Shown here one piece after another: positions 53,829 to 62,078 of a stretch of DNA of 64,000 bases. Source of the stretch: Flavobacterium denitrificans DSM 15936 (lineage in GTDB: Bacteria > Bacteroidota > Bacteroidia > Flavobacteriales > Flavobacteriaceae); contig NZ_AUDL01000004.1 in assembly GCF_000425445.1 (NCBI RefSeq), positions 496,001-560,000 of the forward strand, written 5' to 3'. A program made the translations under genes and the position numbers. The notes below the pieces were generated by a model that saw only the letters and a program-made list of their open reading frames with translations, searched no databases and was not told the DNA's origin. Positions within the stretch are counted from its first letter, which is position 1, and every line of letters begins with the position of its first letter.

Positions 53829-54419
53829 TCATTTTGATTTATTCTCTGTTTTAAATTTATCCTTTGTCCAATTTTCCGGATTTGAAACAATATAATCAGA
53901 AATTCTTTGATAATCATTATTGCTTCTAATGATATTATCATAAAATAATTTTTGCCATTGATGTGGATATCCTAATCTGTTGGCATGTTTGGTTACCGCA
54001 GATTTATAGGATCCAACAATTGACGAAATGGTGTTTTTTCCAATATTTTGAAAACGGTGTGATCCTGGATTTTGTCCCTGAGACAGTGGAGACAGGGCAT
54101 GCCCTGTCTCCACAATATTTATATTATCAATATTGATCGATTGTTTATCAATAATCAAAATCCCGTGAATATGATTTGGCATGACGACAAAATCACCCAA
54201 TTCAACGTTTTTATGGTGTGTGGGAATTTGATGCCACAATAGATCGGCAATAATTCCGACCTCTGACAAAATCATTTTATTATTTTGAATTTCTCCAAAA
54301 TAATGTTTTCTGTCTTGTGTACAAATTGTTATAAAATACGCTCCGTTCCAACCATAATCCCACCATTGCGCTCTTATTGAAGAAGTGCGATATTTATTTT
54401 GAAATTTTTCTTTATTCAT
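53829..54419 (-). CDS. REP-associated tyrosine transposase (RAYT)
   Basis: 196 residues. N-terminal GAYFITICTQDRKHYFG, the HUH site MPNHIHGIL (His83, His85) and the catalytic Tyr in GSYKSAVTK (Tyr138) are intact, so the protein looks active. RAYTs are single-copy domesticated Y1 transposases that act on REP palindromes. Codons about 103-111 (V-E-T-G-H-A-L-S-P) are encoded by a perfect 28-bp palindrome at 54086-54113. Confidence 0.9.
   Translation of the reverse strand: MNKEKFQNKYRTSSIRAQWWDYGWNGAYFITICTQDRKHYFGEIQNNKMILSEVGIIADLLWHQIPTHHKNVELGDFVVMPNHIHGILIIDKQSINIDNINIVETGHALSPLSQGQNPGSHRFQNIGKNTISSIVGSYKSAVTKHANRLGYPHQWQKLFYDNIIRSNNDYQRISDYIVSNPENWTKDKFKTENKSK
54086..54113. repeat. REP-like palindrome inside the RAYT gene
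   Basis: 28-bp perfect palindrome with arms GTGGAGACAGGGCA and its complement; centre GGCATGCC. It is more GC-rich than the surrounding gene and lies between the HUH and Tyr motifs, an expected surface loop. Confidence 0.93.
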
Positions 54420-54489
54420 AAAAACTTAATGCTTCTATCTTTTCTTTATTCACTAAAAAAAGCATTAACTTACAAATATAAATATTTTC

Positions 54490-55974
54490 CTACTTTAAAT
54501 TATCGGCAATCTTTCTATCATTCGACAATCTCGGAATCTTATTCTGTCCTCCCAATTTTCCTTGTGATTTCATGTATTCCTGAAATCCGTTTTTTGAAAC
54601 TTTGGTTATAACTACTTTTTGCAAAACATTTCCCGTAATTAAATCGTCGTAATAGATGTTTTGTTTTCGCATCGAATCGTCTATAGCTTCGGCGAAAGCC
54701 TGCATATTTTCGGGTTCATTTTCAAACTCAACAAACCATTCGTGATACGGCAATCCTTTTGACGGCGTAATTTGAGGAGCGACCGTAAATTCGTTGATTA
54801 CGATATTCGTTCCTGCGGTTGCTTCTTTCATCGCATTTTCGACTTCATTAGCAATAACATGTTCTCCAAAAGCCGAAATATAATGTTTGATACGTCCCGA
54901 AACTATAACACGATAAGGTTTTAAGGATGTAAACTGCACGGTATCACCAATATTATAACCCCAAAGTCCAGCGTTTGTAGAAACTATTAAAGCATAATTT
55001 ACGCCAAGTTCAACTTCCCCAATCGTGTATCTTTTTGGATTTTCTGTAAAAAATTCATCCGCTTTGATGAATTCATAGAAAATTCCCGAATTCAACAATA
55101 AAAGCATTCCTTTTTCTTTCTGAGAATCTTGATACGCAAAAAAACCTTCGGAAGCCGGAAACAGTTCAATACTGTCTACTTTTTTGCCAATCATTTGTTC
55201 AAATTTGGCGCGATACGGTTCGTAGTTAACACCTCCGTAAATAAATAAATTAAAGTTTTTGAAAATTTCGCTGATCTTTTTCCCGTCGCTTTTTTGCTGT
55301 AAACGCTCAAAATACATTTGTACCCAAGACGGAATCCCCGAAATAACCGACATATTTTCTTTGATCGTTTCGTCAACAATAGCGTTTACTTTGGTTTCCC
55401 AATCGTCAATACAATTGGTTTCCCATGAAGGCATTCGGTTTTTCTGCAAATATTTCGGAACAAAATGCGCTACAATTCCAGAAAGTCTTCCAAATTTAAT
55501 TCCGTGTTTTTCAGTCAAAATCGGGCTTCCCTGCAGGAAAATCATTTTGCCATCAACAAAATTGGCATTTCCGGTTTCGTGAATATAATGGAGAATTGCA
55601 TCACGCGCTGCTTCAACATGAAAAGGCATGGATTCTTTTGTAAGCGGAATATATTTGGCACCTGAAGTTGTTCCAGAAGTTTTGGCAAAATAAATTGGTT
55701 TTCCTTTCCAGAGAATGTCTGATTCACCAATTTTGACTTTTTCAATATACGTTTTCAAATCTTCATAATCCCGAATGGGGACGTTTTTTTGAAAATCACT
55801 AATGCTTTTTATTTGATCAAAATGATGATCTTTTCCAAATTCGGTTTCTTTTGCATTCTGAATCAAATTTTTGAAAACGTTAAATTGTGTTTCAATTGGT
55901 TTGCTTGACCAAGATACTGTTTGATTATATATTTTTCGGGCAAATATTTTTGCAGCAATTGACTTAATTGACAT
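54490..55974 (-). CDS. GH3-family acyl-adenylate-forming enzyme
   Basis: 494 residues. The P-loop FAKTSGTTSGAKYIPLT near 107 and LFPASEGFFAYQDSQ plus GYNIGDTVQF define the GH3 auxin-responsive-like family, which conjugates carboxylic acids to amino acids in plants. The bacterial substrate is unknown. 11 bases after the coiled-coil membrane protein gene. Confidence 0.87.
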   Translation of the reverse strand: MSIKSIAAKIFARKIYNQTVSWSSKPIETQFNVFKNLIQNAKETEFGKDHHFDQIKSISDFQKNVPIRDYEDLKTYIEKVKIGESDILWKGKPIYFAKTSGTTSGAKYIPLTKESMPFHVEAARDAILHYIHETGNANFVDGKMIFLQGSPILTEKHGIKFGRLSGIVAHFVPKYLQKNRMPSWETNCIDDWETKVNAIVDETIKENMSVISGIPSWVQMYFERLQQKSDGKKISEIFKNFNLFIYGGVNYEPYRAKFEQMIGKKVDSIELFPASEGFFAYQDSQKEKGMLLLLNSGIFYEFIKADEFFTENPKRYTIGEVELGVNYALIVSTNAGLWGYNIGDTVQFTSLKPYRVIVSGRIKHYISAFGEHVIANEVENAMKEATAGTNIVINEFTVAPQITPSKGLPYHEWFVEFENEPENMQAFAEAIDDSMRKQNIYYDDLITGNVLQKVVITKVSKNGFQEYMKSQGKLGGQNKIPRLSNDRKIADNLK

Positions 55975-55985
55975 TTTTAGTGGTA

Positions 55986-56483
55986 TTATTTTTTATCACT
56001 TTTCTTCTTTGATTTGCTTCCACTCGATTCTTTTTCGATTTTAGCTACTTCTTCTCTCAATTTTATTTCTTCTTCAGAAGCTTTCATATCCACTTCCGAA
56101 GGTTCGTCAACTTCAGCTAAAATTGAATCTTTGTTGAATTTTGCGTATTCCAATTCTCCTTTCAAAACTTTCTGAACACCTTGCAAATAGGCTTCATTTT
56201 TCTTTAGTGCCGTTTCCAAAGAATCTGATTTTATAGCCAATTTAGTTGCATTTCGCTTTAATTCAGTTGAAGAATACCCTGGAATAAACTCGCGCAACGG
56301 TGTAAATGCAATAATGAAAGTGGTTACTAAAATTAGAAATATTCCTCCTAAAGTAAACGTTACAAACACATTCATTAAAGTCAGCCTAAATGAAAAAATC
56401 TCTTCAAATGTGTTTTCATTCAAAATTACCAATCGGTTTTTAATGAATAATTTTTTTCTGAAATCAAATTTTTTCTTAGTCAT
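55986..56483 (-). CDS. Membrane-anchored coiled-coil protein resembling the N-terminus of M23 peptidases
   Basis: 165 residues: a basic N-terminus, one TM (about 37-60), PLREFIPGY just after it and a charged coiled coil ending in a Lys/Ser-rich tail. The LFIKNRLVILNENTFEE and TPLREFIPGYSS segments resemble the N-terminus of longer Bacteroidota M23 peptidases, but no peptidase domain is present. It may be a naturally short scaffold. It precedes the GH3 gene and is divergent from tatA. Confidence 0.7.
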   Translation of the reverse strand: MTKKKFDFRKKLFIKNRLVILNENTFEEIFSFRLTLMNVFVTFTLGGIFLILVTTFIIAFTPLREFIPGYSSTELKRNATKLAIKSDSLETALKKNEAYLQGVQKVLKGELEYAKFNKDSILAEVDEPSEVDMKASEEEIKLREEVAKIEKESSGSKSKKKSDKK

Positions 56484-56640
56484 TTCGGATGATTATTATG
56501 AGCAAATATAGCAATTAATAGTATTGTTGGTAGTGGTGAAAAAACGGCAAATAAGTTGATTTTATTATTTTATAAAATATTTAACGCGGTAATAAACAAA
56601 TATTTTAATCCAAAAACTCTTGTTGTTCGTATATTCTATA

Positions 56641-56648
56641 TACCTTTG
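56641..56648 (+). promoter_or_regulatory. Promoter -7 box TACCTTTG of tatA
   Basis: Consensus TAnnTTTG with a TTG -33 element at 56620-56622 (18-base spacing). The ATG is 48 bases downstream. Confidence 0.6.
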
Positions 56649-56696
56649 CGGTGAAAATAAAAAAATAAATTTGCTTCGGCATTAAATATAATAGTC

Positions 56697-56873
56697 ATGG
56701 GAAGATTAGGTCTTACAGAAATCCTTGTTATCGTAGGTATTGTGATATTACTTTTTGGAGGTAAAAAAATTCCAGAATTAATGAAAGGTTTAGGAAGTGG
56801 AATTAAGGAATTTAAAAACGCTGCTAAAGACGATCAGCCTGCGACTTCTAAAAAAGAAGACGAAACGAAATAA
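56697..56873 (+). CDS. tatA: Twin-arginine translocase subunit TatA/E
   Basis: 58 residues, usual TatA length. One TM ([16 protein letters not shown]), the hinge F-G-G-K-K-I-P-E-L and the amphipathic helix [17 protein letters not shown] are diagnostic, and a polar acidic tail follows. It builds the Tat export pore; no tatC is adjacent. Transcribed alone, with its own promoter and terminator. Confidence 0.95.
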   Translation: MGRLGLTEILVIVGIVILLFGGKKIPELMKGLGSGIKEFKNAAKDDQPATSKKEDETK

Positions 56874-56890
56874 GAAATTCGAACGCATTA

Positions 56891-56925
56891 AAAATCCCAG
56901 ATTACAAATTGTAATCTGGGATTTT
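56891..56925 (+). terminator. Terminator after tatA
   Basis: Perfect 17-bp arms (AAAATCCCAGATTACAA at 56891-56907 and its complement at 56909-56925) around one A, followed by T-rich sequence. Confidence 0.92.
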
Positions 56926-56957
56926 TTTTGTTTTTTCAAAATTGGAATTTGGAATTT

Positions 56958-59081
56958 TTACAAAACCATCGTTAATTGAATTCTCTTTCTATCCTCATCA
57001 ACTTCAGTAACTTTGACCTCTACATGCTGATGCAGTTTTACCACTTCGTTTACATCGCTTACAAAGCCAGCTTTTAATTGCGAAATGTGAACCAATCCGC
57101 TTTCTTTGATTCCGATGTCAACAAAACAGCCAAAGTTGGTGATGTTATTAACAATTCCCGGTAATATCATTCCTGTTTTCAAATCTTTGATCGATTTTAC
57201 ATTCGCATCAAATTCAAAAACCTTAGCCGATTTTCTTGGGTCCAATCCAGGCTTTTCAAGCTCCTTTATGATGTCTTTCAGCGTAAGTAAACCAATTTCA
57301 GGTGTTACATACTTTTCTGGCTTAATAAGCGCTGTTTTTTCTTTGTTTGCAATTAATTCATTCAGAGAAATATTCAAATCTTTCGCCATCTTTTCAACAA
57401 CCGAATAAGCTTCAGGATGCACTGCCGAATTATCCAACGGATTTTTAGCATTGGTGATTCTAATAAACGCTGCGCCTTGCTGATACGCTTTATCTCCTAA
57501 ACGAGGTACTTTTTTCAACTGTTTTCTGTCTTCAAAAGGTCCGTTTTCAGAACGATATTGTACGATATTTTCAGCCAGCTTCTCTCCTATTCCACTCACA
57601 TAACTTAGTAAATGTTTACTTGCGGTGTTGATATTGATTCCAACTGAGTTCACGCAACGAATAACGGTACTGTCTAATTCTTCTTTTAGTTTGGTTTGAT
57701 CAACATCGTGCTGATATTGCCCTACTCCAATTGCTTTTGGATCGATTTTTACCAATTCAGCCAACGGATCTGAAAGTCGTCGACCGATAGAAACTGAACC
57801 ACGAACGGTTACATCATAATTTGGAAATTCTTCTCTCGCAATTTTTGAAGCCGAATAAACCGAAGCTCCAGCCTCAGAAACAATAAAAACCTGAACCGGT
57901 TTGTCGAACGCGATTTTTTTGATGAAGAATTCGGTTTCTCTTGAAGCCGTTCCGTTACCAATTGAAATCGCATCAATTTGATACGCATTTACCATTGAAC
58001 GGATTTTCTTGATTGCCATTGATTCCTCATTTTGAGGTGCATGCGGATAAATCGTTTCGTTATATAACAAATCGCCTTTTTCGTCCAGACAAACTACTTT
58101 ACAACCACTTCTGAAACCTGGATCAATTGCTAAAATTCGTTTTTCTCCCAATGGCGGAGCCAATAACAACTGTCCTAAATTGTTAGCAAAAACCTGAATC
58201 GAGTTAGCATCCGCTTTTGCTTTTGCTTCTTGCAAAGTCTCGTTACCAATTGCTGGATTTAATAATCGTTTATAACTATCTTCAATTGCCAGCTGTAAAT
58301 GAGCTGTTGAATTGTTTTGTTTTTTAATGATAATTTCATCAATTACATCGTAGGCATCGTCGATATCAACATCTATTTTCATTTTGATAAAGCCTTCGTT
58401 TTCTGCACGTAACATGGCCAATAAACGGTGTGCTGGCGCTTTTGTCAACGGTTCTTCCCAATCAAAATATTGACTGAATTTCTGTGCGCCTTCTTCCTCC
58501 GCTTTCTTTTTAACCACTTTTGTAGCAATCGTCGCTTTTCGTTGAAACAATCTTCTTAATTGTTTACGAACATAAATATTTTCGTTGATCCATTCGGCTA
58601 CAATGTCTCTTGCACCCTGAATGGCAGCTTCTTCATTAATAACATTTTCATTCAAATACTGCGTCGAAATAAAATCAAAATCAACATCGCTTTCAGAAAT
58701 TATTAATTTTGCTAATGGTTCCAATCCGAATTCGCGAGCCACATCAGCTTTTGTTTTTTTCTTCTTTTTGTATGGAAGGTAGAAATCTTCTATTTCTTGT
58801 AAATCAAAACTTTCTTCAATTTTTTTCTTCAATTCTGGCGTAAGTGCTTTTTGCTCTTCAATCGATTTTAAAACGGCTTCTTTACGTTTTACAAGCGTAT
58901 CATAATCTTTTTGAAGTTTTGCAATCTGCTCAATTACAGTTTCATCAAGGTTTCCGGTTGCGTCTTTTCTATATCGCGAAATAAACGGAATCGTACAATC
59001 TTCCTCTAATAATTTTACTGTGTTTTGAATACTTACTGCCGGCGCCTGAACAGACTTGGCAATGAATTGAATGTTAGTCAT
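56958..59081 (-). CDS. tex: Tex-family RNA-binding transcription accessory protein
   Basis: 707 residues. Tex_N helical region (1-190), YqgF-like RNase-H fold with ILAIDPGFRSGCKVV near 325, helix-hairpin-helix GIGEKLAENIVQYRSENGPF near 490-510 and a C-terminal S1 domain (GMILPGIVNNITNFGCFVDI near 636). It binds nucleic acid and influences transcription. Monocistronic. Confidence 0.94.
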   Translation of the reverse strand: MTNIQFIAKSVQAPAVSIQNTVKLLEEDCTIPFISRYRKDATGNLDETVIEQIAKLQKDYDTLVKRKEAVLKSIEEQKALTPELKKKIEESFDLQEIEDFYLPYKKKKKTKADVAREFGLEPLAKLIISESDVDFDFISTQYLNENVINEEAAIQGARDIVAEWINENIYVRKQLRRLFQRKATIATKVVKKKAEEEGAQKFSQYFDWEEPLTKAPAHRLLAMLRAENEGFIKMKIDVDIDDAYDVIDEIIIKKQNNSTAHLQLAIEDSYKRLLNPAIGNETLQEAKAKADANSIQVFANNLGQLLLAPPLGEKRILAIDPGFRSGCKVVCLDEKGDLLYNETIYPHAPQNEESMAIKKIRSMVNAYQIDAISIGNGTASRETEFFIKKIAFDKPVQVFIVSEAGASVYSASKIAREEFPNYDVTVRGSVSIGRRLSDPLAELVKIDPKAIGVGQYQHDVDQTKLKEELDSTVIRCVNSVGININTASKHLLSYVSGIGEKLAENIVQYRSENGPFEDRKQLKKVPRLGDKAYQQGAAFIRITNAKNPLDNSAVHPEAYSVVEKMAKDLNISLNELIANKEKTALIKPEKYVTPEIGLLTLKDIIKELEKPGLDPRKSAKVFEFDANVKSIKDLKTGMILPGIVNNITNFGCFVDIGIKESGLVHISQLKAGFVSDVNEVVKLHQHVEVKVTEVDEDRKRIQLTMVL

Positions 59082-59171
59082 ACTTTTAATGAAATAAATT
59101 CTTAATTAAAATTAGTATAATTTACTTGTTAAAATATACAAGGAAAATTACTAACCGTTCGGCTAAAATAA

Positions 59172-59179
59172 TATCTTTG
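59172..59179 (+). promoter_or_regulatory. -7 box TATCTTTG of the DUF1294 gene
   Basis: Consensus TAnnTTTG 17 bases before the ATG at 59197; a TTG at 59182 in the same frame lies too close to the transcription start to be used. Confidence 0.5.
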
Positions 59180-59196
59180 TTTTGAATATTATACCA

Positions 59197-59466
59197 ATGG
59201 AAATTTTTTTACTCTTTTTTTTATTTATAAATATCATCGTTTTTATTCTTGCCGGATATGATAAAAATCAAGCCAGAAAAAACAAACGAAGAATCCCTGA
59301 AAACACACTGTTCTTTCTACAATTAATAGGAGGGACTCCAGGTTTATTAACAGCGATGTTAATCTTCAGACATAAAACGAGTAAAACATCATTTATTGTC
59401 AAATTCGTGCTGATTTTTTTAATTCAGGCTGTTGTAGTTTACCTCTATTTAACTGATAAAATCTAA
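59197..59466 (+). CDS. DUF1294 small membrane protein
   Basis: 89 residues from the ATG at 59197. Hydrophobic N-terminus, then the family core YDKNQARKNKRRIPENTLFF and GGTPGLLTAM-FRHKT, then a last TM. DUF1294 proteins are small membrane proteins of unknown function. Its 3' end overlaps the convergent ATPase gene by 18 bases. Confidence 0.88.
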   Translation: MEIFLLFFLFINIIVFILAGYDKNQARKNKRRIPENTLFFLQLIGGTPGLLTAMLIFRHKTSKTSFIVKFVLIFLIQAVVVYLYLTDKI

Positions 59467-60591
59467 GTAATTTGACTTATTAACAACTGTGAAATCTGCT
59501 TCTGGATAAGCTTTTACAAACGCTGTTGGGATTTTTGCCTTCTTATTTTCATTCCATTTAAATTCAAATCCTTCCAGCTTATCTCCTATTTCTTCCAACC
59601 AGTCTAATTCTTGCTGATCATAAGTACGCCAGAAATAATTATTTGTTTTTATTTTCTGATAATGTTGTTTTTTAATTCTTTCGTATGCCAGATAATTTTC
59701 CCATAAATCACCAATATCATTTCTTGAATCTAACCTGTTAAAATTGTTGATAATTGCATTTCTTATTCCGTTATCATAAAAATACCAACGGCTGGATTTG
59801 ACAATTTCTTTTCGTAAATTTCTACTGAATCCCTCAATTTTAAAGAGAATAAATACCTTCGAAAGCAAATCCAAATAATTTGCAACCGTATTTTTAGACA
59901 ATTGCAATTGATTGGCCAATTCCTGAATAGAAACTTCTTTTCCAACCTGAAACGCAATTAAACGAAGTAAATCGTAAATTTTATCTGCATGTTTAATGCC
60001 TTCAAAAACTAAAATATCTTTCAATAAATACGAATTGATAATTTCAAAAAGATAATCCTTTTTATCTTCCCAATTATCGTATTGAATTAATTCAGGATAA
60101 CCGCCAAAAAGCAGTCTTTCTTCTAAATTTTCAATTGTTTGTTTATAGTTTTCCTTTTGAGAAAATTCGATTTGCGCTAGTGGAAATAAGTAAAGTGTAT
60201 TTTTACGTCCCACAAGTGGTTCTCCTAACTTATTACTTAAATCAAACATGGAAGATCCCGTGGCAATAACTTTTATTCCGTCAATTGAATCTACAATTAA
60301 TTTAAGAATCATTCCTATTTCTGGTACATTTTGCGCTTCGTCAATAACCAGTAAATCAATACCTGACAATAATCTTTTATAGTTATTAACAGAACGTTCT
60401 TTTAATAAATTTACATCATTAATATCTTCTCCATTGAGCTGAAGATAATTTTCAGAAGAAATTTCACTTAAATAGCTTTTAATTAGTTCTGTTTTTCCAA
60501 CACGACGAGCTCCGAGCAAAATTAATACTTTATTAGGCACTAACTTCTTCTTAAACTCAGCAATTACAGCTCTTTCTAAATGTTTTTTCAT
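59449..60591 (-). CDS. AAA ATPase with DUF4143 domain
   Basis: 380 residues from the ATG at 60591. Walker A GARRVGKT (27-34), Walker B LLVIDEAQNVPE, a sensor in KVIATGSSMFDLS, a helix-turn-helix like ELANQLQLSKNTVANYLDLL near 225 and a C-terminal DUF4143 region with GDLWENYLAYE. Family proteins have been likened to toxin-antitoxin or defence ATPases but no function is proven. A TTG at 60618 lies in the -7 box. A large dyad sits upstream at 60631-60668. Confidence 0.88.
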   Translation of the reverse strand: MKKHLERAVIAEFKKKLVPNKVLILLGARRVGKTELIKSYLSEISSENYLQLNGEDINDVNLLKERSVNNYKRLLSGIDLLVIDEAQNVPEIGMILKLIVDSIDGIKVIATGSSMFDLSNKLGEPLVGRKNTLYLFPLAQIEFSQKENYKQTIENLEERLLFGGYPELIQYDNWEDKKDYLFEIINSYLLKDILVFEGIKHADKIYDLLRLIAFQVGKEVSIQELANQLQLSKNTVANYLDLLSKVFILFKIEGFSRNLRKEIVKSSRWYFYDNGIRNAIINNFNRLDSRNDIGDLWENYLAYERIKKQHYQKIKTNNYFWRTYDQQELDWLEEIGDKLEGFEFKWNENKKAKIPTAFVKAYPEADFTVVNKSNYLDFIS

Positions 60592-60615
60592 TCTAATTAG
60601 CTTAAAATTAGAGTA

Positions 60616-60623
60616 CAAAGATA
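60616..60623 (-). promoter_or_regulatory. -7 box TATCTTTG of the DUF4143 ATPase gene
   Basis: Consensus TAnnTTTG on the - strand, 24 bases before the ATG at 60591; the TTG at 60618 is part of the box. Confidence 0.55.
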
Positions 60624-60630
60624 ACTAAAA

Positions 60631-60668
60631 AATGTAAATTCAGTCAGTACGTTGACTGAATTTACATT
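60631..60668. promoter_or_regulatory. Candidate operator: large dyad upstream of the DUF4143 ATPase gene
   Basis: Perfect 16-bp arms (AATGTAAATTCAGTCA at 60631-60646 and its complement at 60653-60668) around GTACGT. ATTCAGTCA recurs at 60670-60678 and a degenerate form follows. The dyad covers the -33 region of the ATPase promoter, so a regulator bound there would block transcription; the ATPase's own helix-turn-helix makes autoregulation possible. Confidence 0.6.
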
Positions 60669-60737
60669 AATTCAGTCAATAAATTGATCAAATTAACGTT
60701 AATTCATTCGCTAAAATGGTCTAATTTATATTCTTAA

Positions 60738-60787
60738 AAATAAACACACCGGATGAATTTTTAAAATCCGCCCGGTGTGTTTTATTT
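60738..60787 (-). terminator. Terminator after rpiB
   Basis: AAACACACCGG (60742-60752) pairs with CCGGTGTGTTT (60772-60782); the loop holds a second small stem GGAT/ATCC. On the - strand it is followed by ATTTTTAAG. A second hairpin GGTGC-GAA-GCACC (60793-60805) with T9 to its right reads on the + strand. Confidence 0.8.
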
Positions 60788-60823
60788 ATACTGGTGCGAA
60801 GCACCGATTTTTTTTTTGACTTT

Positions 60824-61255
60824 TTATGCGCAAGCAATTTTATTCACTCTATTTTGGTGTCTTCCACCTTCAAAAGCTGTATCTAAGAAAGTTTCAACGA
60901 TTTCAACAGCCTGATGAATAGAAGTAAAACGTGCCGGAATGCTCACAATATTAGCATCATTGTGTAAACGTGTTAAATAAGCGATTTCTTTAGTCCAACA
61001 TAAGCCAGCTCTCACTTTTGGGTGTTTATTAACAGTCATTGCGATTCCGTTACCGCTTCCGCAGATTACGATTCCAAAATCGGCTTTTCCTTCCGATACA
61101 TCATTGGCAACAGGATGTCCAAAATCTGGATAATCTACAGAAGAATCTGTATCTGTGCCGTAATTTGTTACTTCATATCCTCTTGCTTTCAGCATTTCAA
61201 CAATTGCTTTTTTGTATTCAGGGCCAGCGTGGTCGTTTCCTATCGAAATTTTCAT
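60824..61255 (-). CDS. rpiB: Ribose-5-phosphate isomerase B
   Basis: 143 residues. IGNDHAG at the N-terminus and the active-site CGSGNGIAM (Cys65) are typical of RpiB/LacA isomerases. It interconverts ribose-5-P and ribulose-5-P. It borders the long gene-free region to its right. Confidence 0.93.
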   Translation of the reverse strand: MKISIGNDHAGPEYKKAIVEMLKARGYEVTNYGTDTDSSVDYPDFGHPVANDVSEGKADFGIVICGSGNGIAMTVNKHPKVRAGLCWTKEIAYLTRLHNDANIVSIPARFTSIHQAVEIVETFLDTAFEGGRHQNRVNKIACA

Positions 61256-61307
61256 TTTTCTATCTATTTAGTTGTGTCTTGCAAATTTACTCAATTAATA
61301 AATGGAT

Positions 61308-61402
61308 GCCACGAATTACACCAATTTTCACAAATTTTTTTCTTTTTGAATACTATATAAACATTCCAATATAAATTCCTGTACATTCGTGCAATTCGTG
61401 GC
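61308..61402. repeat. Dispersed inverted repeat of the GCCACGAATT family, copy 2
   Basis: GCCACGAATT (61308-61317) is followed by degenerate units ACACCAATT and TTCACAAAT; the opposite arm ATTCGTG-CAATTCGTGGC ends at 61402. Related to the copy at 1960-2017, with a longer, AT-rich spacer. Confidence 0.7.
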
Positions 61403-62078
61403 AAATAACCTCGTTTTACAACTATCTTATAGTCAAAACTTTATAGGTTATTAACAATTTTGATAACTCTATAAGTATCTCATAATCAATAAATAATATT
61501 CAGAATATTTGTTAAAATTTTGAGGTGTTAATAGGAGTTTGTAATTGCTTGATATTCAATTAACTTTAAGTTAACAGAAAATGTTAATAAGTTCGAAAAG
61601 AAAATTAGAAGTTTTTTTTGGTTGTTTTGAAAAATTTCATAATCCAAAAGTGAAATTAAATATGCAAGAAAAGTTTCGTGAATTTTTGGAAAAGTTATCA
61701 ATATCAAAAATGCCATTTTCAACAGAAATCAACATATCAACTTATCTACAAAATGAATTCATTTTTGGTTGTCAACCGTTGTTAATTAAAATACAAAAAG
61801 TCTTATAAATTAATAATTTAACCAAAAATAACTATGTTGATAACTCAGAATAAATAAGTAAAACGAGATTTCAATGACTTCAAAAAAAAAATTATTCGAC
61901 ATATTAACAAGCTATAATAACAACCAAATTTTTTTAAATTTTAAAAATTCTTTTTTGTTGTATTTAATATATGTTGAAAACTAAAAAAGTTGAAAAGGAA
62001 AAAATTTTAATTTTTGAATTGAATTTTATTCTGATTTGAAATTGATTTTTGAAATTGGAATTTTTTTTATTTTTTGTT
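61403..62078. other. Candidate chromosomal replication origin (oriC)
   Basis: No credible gene in 676 bases. DnaA-box-like nonamers (E. coli consensus TTATCCACA): TTATCTACA 61742-61750 and, on the other strand, TTATCAACA 61835-61843 (each one mismatch); TTATTAACA 61448-61456 and 61582-61590 (reverse) with two mismatches; TTATCAATA 61695-61703. The right side, 61921-62075, is almost pure A/T and suits a DNA-unwinding element. Genes to the left run mainly on the - strand and rnr on the right on the + strand, as expected of diverging leading strands. Alternative: an AT-rich regulatory gap. Confidence 0.4.

Noticed and set aside
54426..54468. 9-bp inverted repeat TTAATGCTT/AAGCATTAA just upstream of the RAYT start, possible transposon end
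   Set aside because: Arms are short and AT-rich and there is no matching end on the other side of the gene; RAYTs normally lack such ends.
61581..61808. 75-residue open frame on the + strand in the gene-free region
   Set aside because: It lies in the AT-rich oriC candidate, has no ribosome-binding site and no recognisable protein features; composition explains it.
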